This document shows, in pieces, positions 34,601 through 42,890 of a stretch of DNA of 64,000 bases; position 1 is the first letter of the stretch, and every line of letters begins with the position of its first letter. A program made the position numbers and the translations under genes. This DNA is from Candidatus Endolissoclinum faulkneri L2. GTDB lineage: Bacteria > Pseudomonadota > Alphaproteobacteria > Thalassobaculales > Thalassobaculaceae. The notes beneath the pieces were generated by a model that was not told the DNA's origin, searched no databases, and worked only from the letters and a program-made list of their open reading frames with translations. The stretch is taken from assembly GCF_000319385.1 (NCBI RefSeq), contig NC_019566.1:475015-539014 (forward strand), given 5' to 3'.

Positions 34601-37600
34601 AAACCAATTACGTCCAATGCCAAATTTAGCTTTTGCTCTGCGCAAAAAGGCAGGAGATAAGTCAGAAAATACATATTCAATATTTTCTGTATTTATGATT
34701 AAATCAAGCGCCTTTAAAATAGCTGAGGTAGTACCACCGGTACCAGCCCCAACTTCTAGAATACGTATCATTTTCCCACTAGAAAGTCCGTCGACTACTA
34801 GTTTAGCAACTTTTTCAGCTACAAGCTTATTTGCAGCATCGGCAAGCGGATTGCCATGATAATACCCTTCTACAAGGGTCATATCTCCACCTGGAAAAAT
34901 TACATTAGTACCGGGAATTTCACCAGTTAGTACTGCAACTGTGCCTTCAGTCGCAGCTTCCAATAGATTTACTATACCAGATAAGCTAGTATTATTTTGT
35001 CGAATGTTAGCTGCTAAAGAAATTGCTCTTGTAGTAGCAGTCTCTCTATCAATGGCGTTCCAGCCACGCATAGCAAGAAAACCGGATAATGTGTCAAATA
35101 ATTGCTCTTGTCCTTTGGCTATAGATGAGCGCCCGCTGTCACTTGATTCTAACCAACCGATTGCGGAGAAAGCTGCACTGATGCGCAACATTGCTAGATC
35201 GTCGATAGCTTTAAGGCCTTCTGTTAGTAGATCTTTAAGACTTTTTTCTGGTGCAGAAAGTTTTGAGAAAAGTTTAGGCGACAGCTTTGCAACAACCACA
35301 GCTCGTGAATCATTACTTAGCACTTGATCCATTGCCCTCAATCCATCCATCGTCGACATTGGCTCTAAGCCTATTTTAGCTACGCGTGATCGATGTAATG
35401 CATTGGCAACTCTGCCAATTTCAGCCCAATATCCCCAAGAAATATGTTTAACATCCCAGTTTTCGCGTATAGCGAGCAATGCTTGAGCCATCTGGTGTGC
35501 AGTACCAGCTGTATAATTAGCTTGACCTGCATTACCAATCAATCCAAGTATTGAACCAAATACAATACGTTTGGGGCGATTCACACCTCGCTCAGCAAAG
35601 ACAGCACTAACGTTTGCAAATCCTAATGCTTTAGGAGTAAAAGCTACTTGAAATTCTTGGTCAGACATATTTGTTGCAGCATGATCTGCTAATAACATTT
35701 CTGCATGAACTATGGTACCAATTCTTCCGACCTTCATCTCAAGATCAGCAACAGCTGCTGCCAAAGAGGTAGTTTCGGTTACGTCAGCTGAAGTATAAAA
35801 TGTTGAGATGTCTTCATTAGTAAGACTAGCATTAATCTCTTTAACTTCCTCTAGAGAACGCCTGCCTATTACTGCTAATTTTAGTTTATTTTGACTGCGT
35901 TTGGATAGATACCTAATGAGAGATTCTCCTATTCCTCCATAGCCACCAATTAGCAACCAGGCTTTGGCGTCTAACTGATCATTTTTAATTTCTTGCTGAT
36001 TATTGCTAATTTCTTGATTCCAAGAGGCGGTAATGTGGCGCGACCATAATTCGTTATCTCGTACCGCTATCAAGTTAAAAGAAGATCTTTCTGATAAGCC
36101 AAGCACTTTTATTATCTCAGCTACATTATTTTTGATGAGAATACCAGTTATCTCCAATTTATACCGATTTTCTGCTGCAACCGACATCGCAGCTGCGAAA
36201 GCAGCTGCGAATCCTGGTTCCAGCAGAGGATCCTCGTTCTTGTCTGCCATATCTTGACCGAGCAAAACTATCTTGACTTTTCCGGAGGCATTAGACAAAT
36301 CAGCAACAAGGCGTAGAATAGGTATAACTAAATTATCAGCAACATTTTCGACGGATAAATTATTAGATTCCCATGCCCAAGCAACTATTATCGTTCTCTG
36401 CTCTGATTCATCAAGTGGTACTGCTAGTAATCTTTCAGAAATTGATCTATCAGTAACTTCTCCTCTAAATATCTGAATTGATTCTGGCAGACTATCATTA
36501 AAATGTTCACTGCTGGATAAGAAGATTATTGGATGATTGGGTAATAATGATCCAGAAGCTATCTTTTTCCACTCAAGATCGTAAATAGGTGTAGAAGTTA
36601 AGCAGGTTGCGGATTCGGGCGCTTGCGAAATCAAGTTGGATTCTGGCATAGAGATCCAATGTCTTGTTTTTTCAAATGGATAAGACGGTAAGTTAGTGAT
36701 GTGATGCGGTTGGGAAAATTTCGACCAGTTAACGTCATAGCCAGCAGTCCAGCGCTCGACCATGATTTCCTGCAAGGCATTTGGAAAATCATTATCGAAG
36801 CGAAGTAAAGTTGATTTTCCTTCTGCTGAAGGAGTAAGTGATCCAACGTCAATAGTACGATCAATGCCTAGCGAATTAGGTTGGTATGATCCTTCGTTTT
36901 GACCCTGTAACCAAGCGCGAGGATTTTTAATTTCTGAGATCTTGCTCCATTCTTTAGCTAAAATTGGCAAATGTCTTCTAGCCACTTCAGGAGTCAACGG
37001 ATTAAGATTAATACGATCTGCAAGATCTACAGTTGCTGAGGTATCCAGCAAAAGCACTGCATCAGCTGGTGACAACGCTCCTAAAGCAACCAAATTTATC
37101 ACTTCGTTAGTCTTACCTTTGATTACTACTCCTGGTTCTGGAATGTTCCAGCGCTGACAAGTTTGACGTCTAGCGGTCCCTAAGGCTAGAAATAAAACTT
37201 TCGATGCTAAACTATCTGCTGGTAAACTGCTCCAGCTTTCTGGCTCGCCTATGCCGAGTGTAATGAAAGACTCACGCCAAGAGTCGAGAAAACCAGCAAA
37301 AGTGTGATTAGTTTTTATTAAGCGTACACTTTGATCTAGCAGATTAGATAAGTCAAAATCTAGGTTGATTGATAGCTTGGATATATAATTTGCATCGACT
37401 CGGCGAGGTGGAATTACTGTCTGCATTACCGAATCATAAACAGCAATTTGTGGACGTCGCAATTTGATTTCTGGTATTCGTCCTGCCCCTGTTAATATAA
37501 CAGCGTCGGAAAGATCTATAACACCCGCCGTTGTTAGCGAAACCCAACGTCCAATACCCTCACCATACAGTACATCCGGTATTATGGCGTTGTCCAGAAT

Positions 37601-39328
37601 AAAACTAGCTAAAGCATGTAATCGTGCTAGTTGGAGTAACCGACGGCTGGCACGACGAGTAGCGTTGCGCAGTCTTGCAGATTCGACCGCTTCCTCTCCT
37701 CTGTCAGCTAGATCAGGCAGAGCTTTAATTAATTGATCCCACACAGCCCCATCCAACACCTTATTGACATCTCCTAATCTTAGCATCCAGCGACCTGTTT
37801 GATGCTTCATTGTTGGCTTTGTTAATGATCTAATCACATCATCCCAGTCTTTAACTACAGCAGCAAAACGTATCGGCAGTGTTTGACGGCGTTGTGTTAA
37901 AGTTTGGCTGACATCATTAAGTTCCAGTTTCTTTTCACTCAGGGCCAACGACAAATGTGCATTCTTAAGTCGGTCAAGCGCTTCTTTGCTACTTGCAGAT
38001 AGCAAATAGGTCATGCTTGATTTTTTACAGAAAGTTTTGCAATCGATTACTAATTCTGATGTTGGCCCTTCAAGAATAGCGTGACTATTTGCTCCCCCAA
38101 AGCCGAATGAGCTAACTCCCGCACGTGGTCGATCATTTGGCCAGGGCATTAACGTCTTTACAGGTAAAACCCTTCCTCCATCCATATCGATTAGCGGGTT
38201 AATTTCGTTGAGAAGAGCAGTGGGTAATAACATGTTGCGTTCTAGCATTAGCACTAATTTTGTTAGTCCCGCTAGTCCAGCTGCAGCTTCTAAATGGCCA
38301 AAATTAGATTTAATTGATCCGATAGCTATCTTGTTCTGACTTGCATTAGAGAAGACAGCTGATAAGGCAGCCGCTTCGATTGGATCGCCAAGTGGTGTAC
38401 CTGTTCCGTGCGCTTCCACATAACCAATGCTATCCTTGTCAATACCTGCATCAGCAATGGCTGCTTCTATAATTGAAACTTGAGATGATACACTTGGAGC
38501 GGTTACACTTCGTGAAGGCCCTACATGATTGACTGCTGTTCCAAGTATCGCTGCGCGTTCTCGCAAGCCGTCTAGTCTGACTTGAACGCGACGGGTTAAC
38601 AGCATAACCACTACCCCTTCCCCTTGCACGTAACCGTTAGCACGGGCATCAAATGTCCGGCACTCTCCGTCTGGACTCAACATGTGAGCCTGAGAGAAAG
38701 AAATTGAGCGCCAGGGATGAATTAAGGCATTGGCAGCTGCAACGATCGCGTAATCACACTCACCTCCTGAAAGGGCTTGACAGGCTTGATGTAGTGCTAC
38801 TAAAGAGGAGGCACAGGCGGCGTCAACCGTAAAGCTTGGTCCTGTCCATTTAAATGTATGGGAGAGTCTGTTGGCTAGCAATGCGCCGTAAGTACCAAGT
38901 GCAGAAAAAACGCCTATTGCTTGACCAGGTGCGGTAGCATTTTGCTGATAATCGTTTGCCATAACGCCGGTAAATACGCCTACCTTGCGATTTTCTAAGT
39001 CCGAAGGACGTACACCAGCATTTTCTAAGCAATGCCATGTTTCTTCGAGCAGCATGCGCTGTTGCGGATCCATAGCCCTTGCTTCACGGCTGGAAATACC
39101 AAAGAATGCAGCATCGAATTTATCAACATTATCAAGAAATCCCCCCCTATCCATAACAGTATGGTTAATCTTAGAATAAGATTTATCATGAAATTTTTCT
39201 CTATCCCAGCGATCTGCAGGTACTGGCTGCAAGGCAGTTTTACGCTTAGCTAATAATGACCAAAGCGAATCCTCATCTGTAGCTCCGGGTAATCGAAATG
39301 CCATTCCTATAATAGCAACGTGTCCCAT
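28631..39328 (-). CDS. Trans-AT type hybrid PKS-NRPS with cysteine heterocyclisation module
   Basis: Multimodular megasynthase, 3565 residues. Domains: KS1 3-422 (Cys172, His307, His345); degenerate AT region 437-891 lacking GHSxG; KR 915-1355 (GGYGGIG 1128-1134, Ser1259, Tyr1272); C-methyltransferase about 1375-1700 (LEVGAGTGGTT, His1606, Glu1632); ACP1 (Ser1750); divergent KS2 1829-2236 (Cys1997, His2132, His2169) with a short linker; ACP2 (Ser2407); Cy 2462-2890 (DLLIVDVLS at 2594-2602); A 2915-3405; PCP (Ser3465); Ser/Asn-rich tail. A-domain pocket residues read D-L-Y-N-L-S-L-I-W, the cysteine code, so the end product here is a thiazoline-bearing chain. GGAGG lies 8 nt before the ATG. No active AT, TE or oxidase. 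The family resembles patellazole-type synthases (inference). Confidence 0.95.
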   Translation of the reverse strand: MGHVAIIGMAFRLPGATDEDSLWSLLAKRKTALQPVPADRWDREKFHDKSYSKINHTVMDRGGFLDNVDKFDAAFFGISSREARAMDPQQRMLLEETWHCLENAGVRPSDLENRKVGVFTGVMANDYQQNATAPGQAIGVFSALGTYGALLANRLSHTFKWTGPSFTVDAACASSLVALHQACQALSGGECDYAIVAAANALIHPWRSISFSQAHMLSPDGECRTFDARANGYVQGEGVVVMLLTRRVQVRLDGLRERAAILGTAVNHVGPSRSVTAPSVSSQVSIIEAAIADAGIDKDSIGYVEAHGTGTPLGDPIEAAALSAVFSNASQNKIAIGSIKSNFGHLEAAAGLAGLTKLVLMLERNMLLPTALLNEINPLIDMDGGRVLPVKTLMPWPNDRPRAGVSSFGFGGANSHAILEGPTSELVIDCKTFCKKSSMTYLLSASSKEALDRLKNAHLSLALSEKKLELNDVSQTLTQRRQTLPIRFAAVVKDWDDVIRSLTKPTMKHQTGRWMLRLGDVNKVLDGAVWDQLIKALPDLADRGEEAVESARLRNATRRASRRLLQLARLHALASFILDNAIIPDVLYGEGIGRWVSLTTAGVIDLSDAVILTGAGRIPEIKLRRPQIAVYDSVMQTVIPPRRVDANYISKLSINLDFDLSNLLDQSVRLIKTNHTFAGFLDSWRESFITLGIGEPESWSSLPADSLASKVLFLALGTARRQTCQRWNIPEPGVVIKGKTNEVINLVALGALSPADAVLLLDTSATVDLADRINLNPLTPEVARRHLPILAKEWSKISEIKNPRAWLQGQNEGSYQPNSLGIDRTIDVGSLTPSAEGKSTLLRFDNDFPNALQEIMVERWTAGYDVNWSKFSQPHHITNLPSYPFEKTRHWISMPESNLISQAPESATCLTSTPIYDLEWKKIASGSLLPNHPIIFLSSSEHFNDSLPESIQIFRGEVTDRSISERLLAVPLDESEQRTIIVAWAWESNNLSVENVADNLVIPILRLVADLSNASGKVKIVLLGQDMADKNEDPLLEPGFAAAFAAAMSVAAENRYKLEITGILIKNNVAEIIKVLGLSERSSFNLIAVRDNELWSRHITASWNQEISNNQQEIKNDQLDAKAWLLIGGYGGIGESLIRYLSKRSQNKLKLAVIGRRSLEEVKEINASLTNEDISTFYTSADVTETTSLAAAVADLEMKVGRIGTIVHAEMLLADHAATNMSDQEFQVAFTPKALGFANVSAVFAERGVNRPKRIVFGSILGLIGNAGQANYTAGTAHQMAQALLAIRENWDVKHISWGYWAEIGRVANALHRSRVAKIGLEPMSTMDGLRAMDQVLSNDSRAVVVAKLSPKLFSKLSAPEKSLKDLLTEGLKAIDDLAMLRISAAFSAIGWLESSDSGRSSIAKGQEQLFDTLSGFLAMRGWNAIDRETATTRAISLAANIRQNNTSLSGIVNLLEAATEGTVAVLTGEIPGTNVIFPGGDMTLVEGYYHGNPLADAANKLVAEKVAKLVVDGLSSGKMIRILEVGAGTGGTTSAILKALDLIINTENIEYVFSDLSPAFLRRAKAKFGIGRNWFTTARFDFNDDPVNFSTLGIFNIVIAANAIHVTEKIDLVLDRLVKRIAPGGALILNELMRPLEHMTVIFGLLPGWWLAQDVRAGAGPLLAADQWRSALNSRFTDISIDGPSDDHGLIQGVLVASYVNKHINKQPVVASVSTANLNVIYNLIAKCLEVEPERLDPDAMLSDLGLDSILTFDLTERIEKETGIAFDPATITDLATPAALAAEVINRQSELDNYKLTTTKSLLEPSSVTRQTKVSCTAANSSELLQDDAIAIIGAAGIFPGANSLAALEQRIIDGNPSLGPIPEGRWSEADIALAKAEDLRYLRGGFLNQGENFDAARFGISDREAQVIDPRQRLLLEQSLAALADAGRPDMNGYRESFGVFVGTGGGDYVQKLMTAGHPVQPQSLGALMPSSSAARIAHIFGFEGPAMAIDLACASGLAALHLAVNALLRGECYAAIVGAASIQATPGFAVQINRAGLASRSGNPLPFQADSDGIVLGEGAVAIVLKQLRQATADGDRIRAIILGTGLTQSGGGDALTSPSAKAQARVMSAAISSAHLVPNQISAVEAHGVGSQAGDATETAALAMVFPAGGPSVAVDTVKPMLGHGLEVSGLSALSVAMLGMQREGGLPRLSKQAIFPGTALVPGAPGSAGPVLINGFSMNGTCAATVIAPAPIQSFVKSSKSVSIILSAALQADLESRLHSLKAWMLEHNPEPSEVNAVLAGDPHRRCQIVLRGESTTELLMSIDSALSGVKLENSSNEGIENKKILLPSRPLGYPFSRRRYWPDATSDVSLPIVRTDISVLSANTNSVTNKIPLEIIAECLGIAAELLDGKAIARELGVDSIMALEIKSRLATKASLALDISDLLGDKSLTTVLSSARSLENSVILMPDPANANAPFPLTDLQLAYLVGRSASVPLGGTGCHVYWEFVCDNPIDNTLLKNAWHQLVKIHDMLRAVFTEDGEQLVLAEVPMISIDHYDWSDMSRDLASQALEGIREQMAHEVFNPTRWPLFRIATSEGPDGQRIHFSIDLLIVDVLSLFRLLRQWGEIYFNPDDKLIPPMVSFRDYMAAFTRLRESNERNRALVYWEEFMAHAPRGPQLPRSRADADLSGARFKRRRTSISAEAWNRFQNQSRKIGSTPVSALIAALGATLARWSIDPHCTLNLTVYDRRPLHPDISKVVGDFTSTVLVPTGDDRVTGFAQSAALVSRLIAQHLDHTLVSGAEAVRRFSSGSTSALAYVFTSMLGYESVIGRDNRITKLGRLDWGVTQTPQVLLDVQVFEEDGELVATWDSVDAAYPDGLFDSVFAAFAATLHSLSKPKADWQASITVAIECSERNLINTINATAEPICDDLLHEPLLRQALAEPTRIAIMAPELNWTYGDLVTRAMAVAVCLPEMPADTLIGVALEKSPWQIAATLGVLIAGGAYLPLDPLLPAKRFQYLALKGEVKVILTTSSLVDSLVVPDDVKIISVDKLIPAPLPNCLPPRHRVTSDLAYVLFTSGSTGEPKGVMIEHRSALNTILDCNARFKLSKNDRILGLSSLSFDLSVYDIFGPTSLGATLVLSSPNSLRNPEVLIKQIHSCSVTVWNSVPMLFDMVLESRPKAELLSSIRLILLSGDWIPLSLPTLLRTIAPQAILVSLGGATEASIWSVSHIVRELINDWRSIPYGRPMHNQGVHVLDADMVPCAEGMEGDLYISGLGLARGYWRDPKLTSNAFINHPTTKDRLYCTGDRARWRIGGVIEFLGRHDGQVKIGGFRIELGEIESAALRCPNIRLAVALVETRKSAGSNRIILYAVPEAGMLIRPETLRTHLVDLLPDYMIPRSIKIEENLPLTDNGKIDRKTLMATCSYDNEEKQEEIECAAEPLSTDNLIIQISSIIANILGISKVPAQAAFFDLGADSMSAVLINRQLRSMLGLDTRITDLFEYPSVNLLANYLSKKSTSHNRTISHNNKFIEYKDSKESLESNNNSSISSSIASRRASIRQGFRQNFQIAQKNKINI

Positions 39329-40195
39329 AATACGGTCCTCCGTTTACAAACAGCCGCAACGGGAATGCAAATTATCGGTCAACAACAAAGCCAGCCCGGA
39401 ACAGCGCTTACAGACAATAACAACTGACCAAACATTTATTACAGGTAATGCGTTTAGTTGATTAAATTGTAAAAAATATTAGTTAGTTAGCGCATTATCT
39501 TTAGAATAAAGATTATAAAGATATCACTTTATTTCAGATAAAGCAATAAATTTACAACAGACACCCAAATCGACGCAGTTTACCTATGAGATATTTACGA
39601 CTTCTTGAAGTTTTACCTCATTAATAGTTAGCAAACTAAATAAATAATAATTTTCTAAGGTGCAAAAATTTGTTAAAATTTTTTCTTAATGCATTCTAAA
39701 TAAATAGATAAAACATATCTCGGCTTTTACTGTTTTAGTAATTTAAGGGTAAAATCATTACGCAATTACTCTAGATTTGTTATGAGTAATTATCCTAAAA
39801 TAGGCTAATCCACCACATTGTAAGTTGACATATAGCAATTATTGAAATACCGATCAGTTTCTGCAATAAAACCAAAACATCTTAGATGTTTTGGTTTTAA
39901 AATATAAAGTTCTGAACATTAATTTAGCCTAACTTAGTAATACTTTAGGGATTGGTTTAAACTATATTCATCAAATGTTTAGTAATTTATTGAATCAATG
40001 TTCAAAATATAACTGGAATCTTAATTCAACTATTAAAATTGCAAAACTATAGCAAAAACCGCAAAAACATTTTGCTTAAATTGTGTTTGAGTTTCAGAAG
40101 ATAGCTACTGTCAATCTAAATGCCCAAAAGACTAACATAATAAGGAAGTCAAAAATGCTTTTTCGGCTAAAATACCATGTAAATAGATAACATTA
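39329..40195. other. Spacer between the PKS-NRPS gene and the free-standing ACP
   Basis: No coding region. It contains a 15-bp perfect hairpin (39867-39899). On the minus strand this lies after the ACP stop codon and before the PKS start, so it could separate two transcripts or attenuate read-through. Confidence 0.5.
39867..39899 (-). terminator. Possible terminator after the free-standing ACP gene
   Basis: A 15-bp perfect stem (39867-39881 with 39885-39899, loop TTA) lies 297 nt past the ACP stop on the minus strand. It ends in TAAAACC/GGTTTTA, giving a short T-run on the plus strand and A-run on the minus strand. Terminator function is only a possibility. Confidence 0.4.
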
Positions 40196-40429
40196 CTAAT
40201 CTTCTAGATAAGACTTTAACATTAGCATAATATGTGGTACATCCATAGCTTTCTCTAACTCGACGCCACTAAGCTGTACGTTCCAGTTTTCAGCGACTAT
40301 AGCTCGAAACTCTGCTCCAGTTAGAGAATCCCATTGCCCCAATCCAAACAACATTTCATCACCTTTTAGAGTACCTTTTTCAATGCCGGCAAGATCCTCA
40401 ATGATCTCAAAAATTTCTAAACGTTTCAC
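40196..40429 (-). CDS. Free-standing acyl carrier protein, probably serving the PKS
   Basis: A 77-residue carrier protein with the phosphopantetheine serine in LGQWDSLTGAEF. The WDSL motif is characteristic of discrete ACPs in trans-AT PKS clusters and differs from the DSL(D/E) context of fatty-acid AcpP. I chose the GTG at 40429: GAGAG lies about 10 nt upstream and the length is then that of a normal ACP; the upstream in-frame extension is poly-T-derived. It lies 870 nt upstream of the megasynthase on the same strand. It could carry a starter, extender or beta-branching unit; the sequence does not decide. Confidence 0.85.
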   Translation of the reverse strand: MKRLEIFEIIEDLAGIEKGTLKGDEMLFGLGQWDSLTGAEFRAIVAENWNVQLSGVELEKAMDVPHIMLMLKSYLED

Positions 40430-41724
40430 TGTCTTATTTTCTCTCAAAAAAAAAATCAACCTAACAAAGTCTAACTCCAAACAATATGCACTTGCGCATT
40501 CTTGCAGCTTTGTTTATCTACAAAATTAGACTGACTTAAAAAGTTATAAACCTCATCTTAAAATTTAACTCCCCTAATAAGCACTTTGCAAATCGCAAAA
40601 ATCTTACTAAGAACAAATAAAGCTAGGTAATCTATTGCCAAACAAATGTTTTATTGTCAATAACAAATTTTATAAAAACATCGTAATTTTAACGACTTAA
40701 ACACTAATTTCTCTGCATCTTAAAAAGATTATACTTTGTTACAGTAAGTTTTAATGAAGAATTAGTAATTGCTAATCAAAATAAATATTTTTGACGTAAT
40801 TAACGTTTAATAATAGTTTTCTTTGAAAGGTAAATTATTTATTCAACAATAAAATATAAGCAATTTCCCTATTGTAAGGATAGTGCTATAGGTTAGCTGA
40901 TTTAATGTTCTTTTGTTTTTCATTATATTTTTTACTAAATGTTCAATTTTGTTGATTTTCTATAAAAACTTAACGAGCGATCTCGTAAAATTATTATTTT
41001 CACTATAGTTTCAAACTTATAGTTGTTCAAAATATCCAGACCGTCCTTCTTACAATATTGGCAATTCCACTTCAATCGTTTAGCAATATTTAATATTCTT
41101 TAAATAGGTATTTGTAGAATAGCACTAAGGCACCTAATAACAGATAGGCAAGTTTGCAATTAAGAAAACTGGGTTAATTTTTACTTTATTAATAAAGATA
41201 GCAATAAGCTCTATGTATGTAGAGCACTTTAAGTTAAGTAAACTTAACCAATTACATTACCGATAAAAGAAATACTAAAAGATTTAGTATTGTATCTTTT
41301 TCTATTGCTATAGTGTAGCTGGCTGTAGGATCTTTATTTAAGATGCAATTTTAAGTTATAGATAACAAATAATGCAAATGATGATGGGAACAATCTTCGC
41401 TAATTATTAAAATAATTTCAGTTATCCTAACATCATACATTTACCAATTACAGCAATAATTTTTTATTGAAGGTTTATTTTTCTAGTTATTTATATTGTA
41501 GTTTTTTAATTAAAATTATCTTAATAATTGATTAATAAAAGAATGTTTACAATTTTATATTGTGAATATTAATATTGTTTATTGATCTCCAATTATATAA
41601 ATTGCTGATACGTGTATAATATCAGTATATTATTTTATAATAAAGATAGTTACCTTTTAGATAATCTTTATTGGTATAGTTTAGTTAGTTACAGATCAAA
41701 TGATATACTTGGGAAGGTGTAATT
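40430..41724. other. 1.3-kb AT-rich divergent spacer between ACP and rpmB
   Basis: No gene seen. Small hairpins occur at GTTAAGT/ACTTAAC (near 41233-41248) and AATACTAAA/TTTAGTATT (near 41271-41291). Promoters for the ACP gene and rpmB should lie here. Confidence 0.5.
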
Positions 41725-42018
41725 ATGACTCGTCGCTGTAACCTTACAGGCAAAGGTGTGTTAACTGGCAACAATGTCAGTCACGCAAACAATCGCACTC
41801 GTCGACGCTTTTTACCTAATATCCAGCAAAAATTTTTACTCTCAGATATACTCGGTAGTATGATTCGTGTAAAGTTAGCTACCGCTACTTTGCGAACAGT
41901 TGAACATTGTGGCGGTTTAGATAATTTCCTGAAGAATACACGATCCTCTAGGCTAGCACCATTTGCTCGTCGTTTGAAGAAGAGAATCCTAGTAGCTGAG
42001 CGAAAAGCCCACAGGTAA
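41725..42018 (+). CDS. rpmB: 50S ribosomal protein L28
   Basis: L28 is a large-subunit ribosomal protein. The 97-residue product begins [27 protein letters not shown] with only standard family features. It continues with RFLPNIQ, and ends in the alphaproteobacterial extension ([14 protein letters not shown]). GGAAGGTG lies a few bases before the ATG. Single gene; an intact housekeeping gene immediately beyond the PKS locus marks the edge of the biosynthetic region. Confidence 0.96.
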   Translation: MTRRCNLTGKGVLTGNNVSHANNRTRRRFLPNIQQKFLLSDILGSMIRVKLATATLRTVEHCGGLDNFLKNTRSSRLAPFARRLKKRILVAERKAHR

Positions 42019-42262
42019 TACATTTAGGCTCTTATTTAACGAGAAATTAAGACAACAACTTCTTCGAGACGAAAGAAAAAGTTTTATTTGTCTAATGATT
42101 GTGTTAATTCCATCCTGAGGCGGCTAATTTTAATTAGCTACCCATTACTAGAGGCATGCAATATATTTAATGCACTTAATAAAACTTAATCTTACAGTTA
42201 AAAAAGTTTTGCGTATATCTCTTTAGTAAAGAGCATCAAGTATATTAGAATATTGTAAAACA

Positions 42263-42313
42263 TTTGAAAGATTAACTCACACTTACTAAGTAAGTGTGAG
42301 TTAATCTTTCAAA
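42263..42313. repeat. Perfect inverted repeat, 24-bp stem, 3-nt loop
   Basis: Arms 42263-42286 and 42290-42313 are exact reverse complements around TAA. It lies 245 nt past the rpmB stop on the same strand and could be its terminator, though no T-run follows. Confidence 0.75.
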
Positions 42314-42604
42314 GGAACAGTTAGATTGATTAGCATGTTGCTCGGTAAAATTTGCATTAGTGACTTTGTTTGATCGGAGCGCAAACCAACTTCCTTATTT
42401 TAGCGATTACATATTAAAATGATTAATTAGATTAATATAGTATAGTAACAGCAAATGCTAAGTATTTTGTGATGATCATCGAAATAGTATATATGAGGTA
42501 TGAACACAGACATTTCCGAATATGACATTGCATGTTTCGGCTTTATTTGAACAGAAATATATTAGTAAAGTACTTTAACTGTACAATATATTTCTTCTTT
42601 AACG

Positions 42605-42644
42605 CAATTGTATTCTAATTACTGAAGTAATTAGAATACAATTG
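42605..42644. repeat. Perfect inverted repeat, 19-bp stem, 2-nt gap
   Basis: Arms 42605-42623 and 42626-42644 are exact reverse complements around GA. It is in the middle of the rpmB-ccmA spacer. Confidence 0.7.
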
Positions 42645-42827
42645 AAAATGACAACCGTTATATTAGTATAACAACGTAAAAACTAAAAATTTCTATAATT
42701 TTAGCTACAACTAAATCCATAGGATTAACATATCAATCACAATGCGCCAAAATATTAAAACTCATAAAACGTAATAATTCAAGAGTATCTTATAAATATC
42801 AAAAATAATTTACATTAGTAATTATTT

Positions 42828-42870
42828 TCATCAACAAATTGATATTTTGCTGAAATCAATTTGTTGATGA
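42828..42870 (+). repeat. Perfect inverted repeat, 16-bp stem, just upstream of ccmA
   Basis: TCATCAACAAATTGAT (42828-42843) pairs with 42855-42870 across an 11-nt loop. It ends 20 nt before the ccmA ATG, where no Shine-Dalgarno is visible. It could be a leader hairpin affecting ccmA translation or the terminator of a lost upstream gene. Confidence 0.65.
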
Positions 42871-42890
42871 TTTTACTACTTTAATGTAAA

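Larger units (their letters stand above)
42019..42890. other. Spacer between rpmB and ccmA with three perfect inverted repeats
   Basis: No gene. In 610 nt there are three perfect repeats: 42263-42313, 42605-42644 and 42828-42870, each listed separately. This is the densest cluster of such repeats in the window. Genes that once lay between rpmB and ccmA may have been lost leaving their terminators. Confidence 0.55.

Noticed and set aside
29319-39253. Many 60-130 codon open frames opposite or out of frame with the PKS-NRPS gene
   Set aside because: They are antisense or frame shadows of one conserved coding frame and show no protein features of their own.
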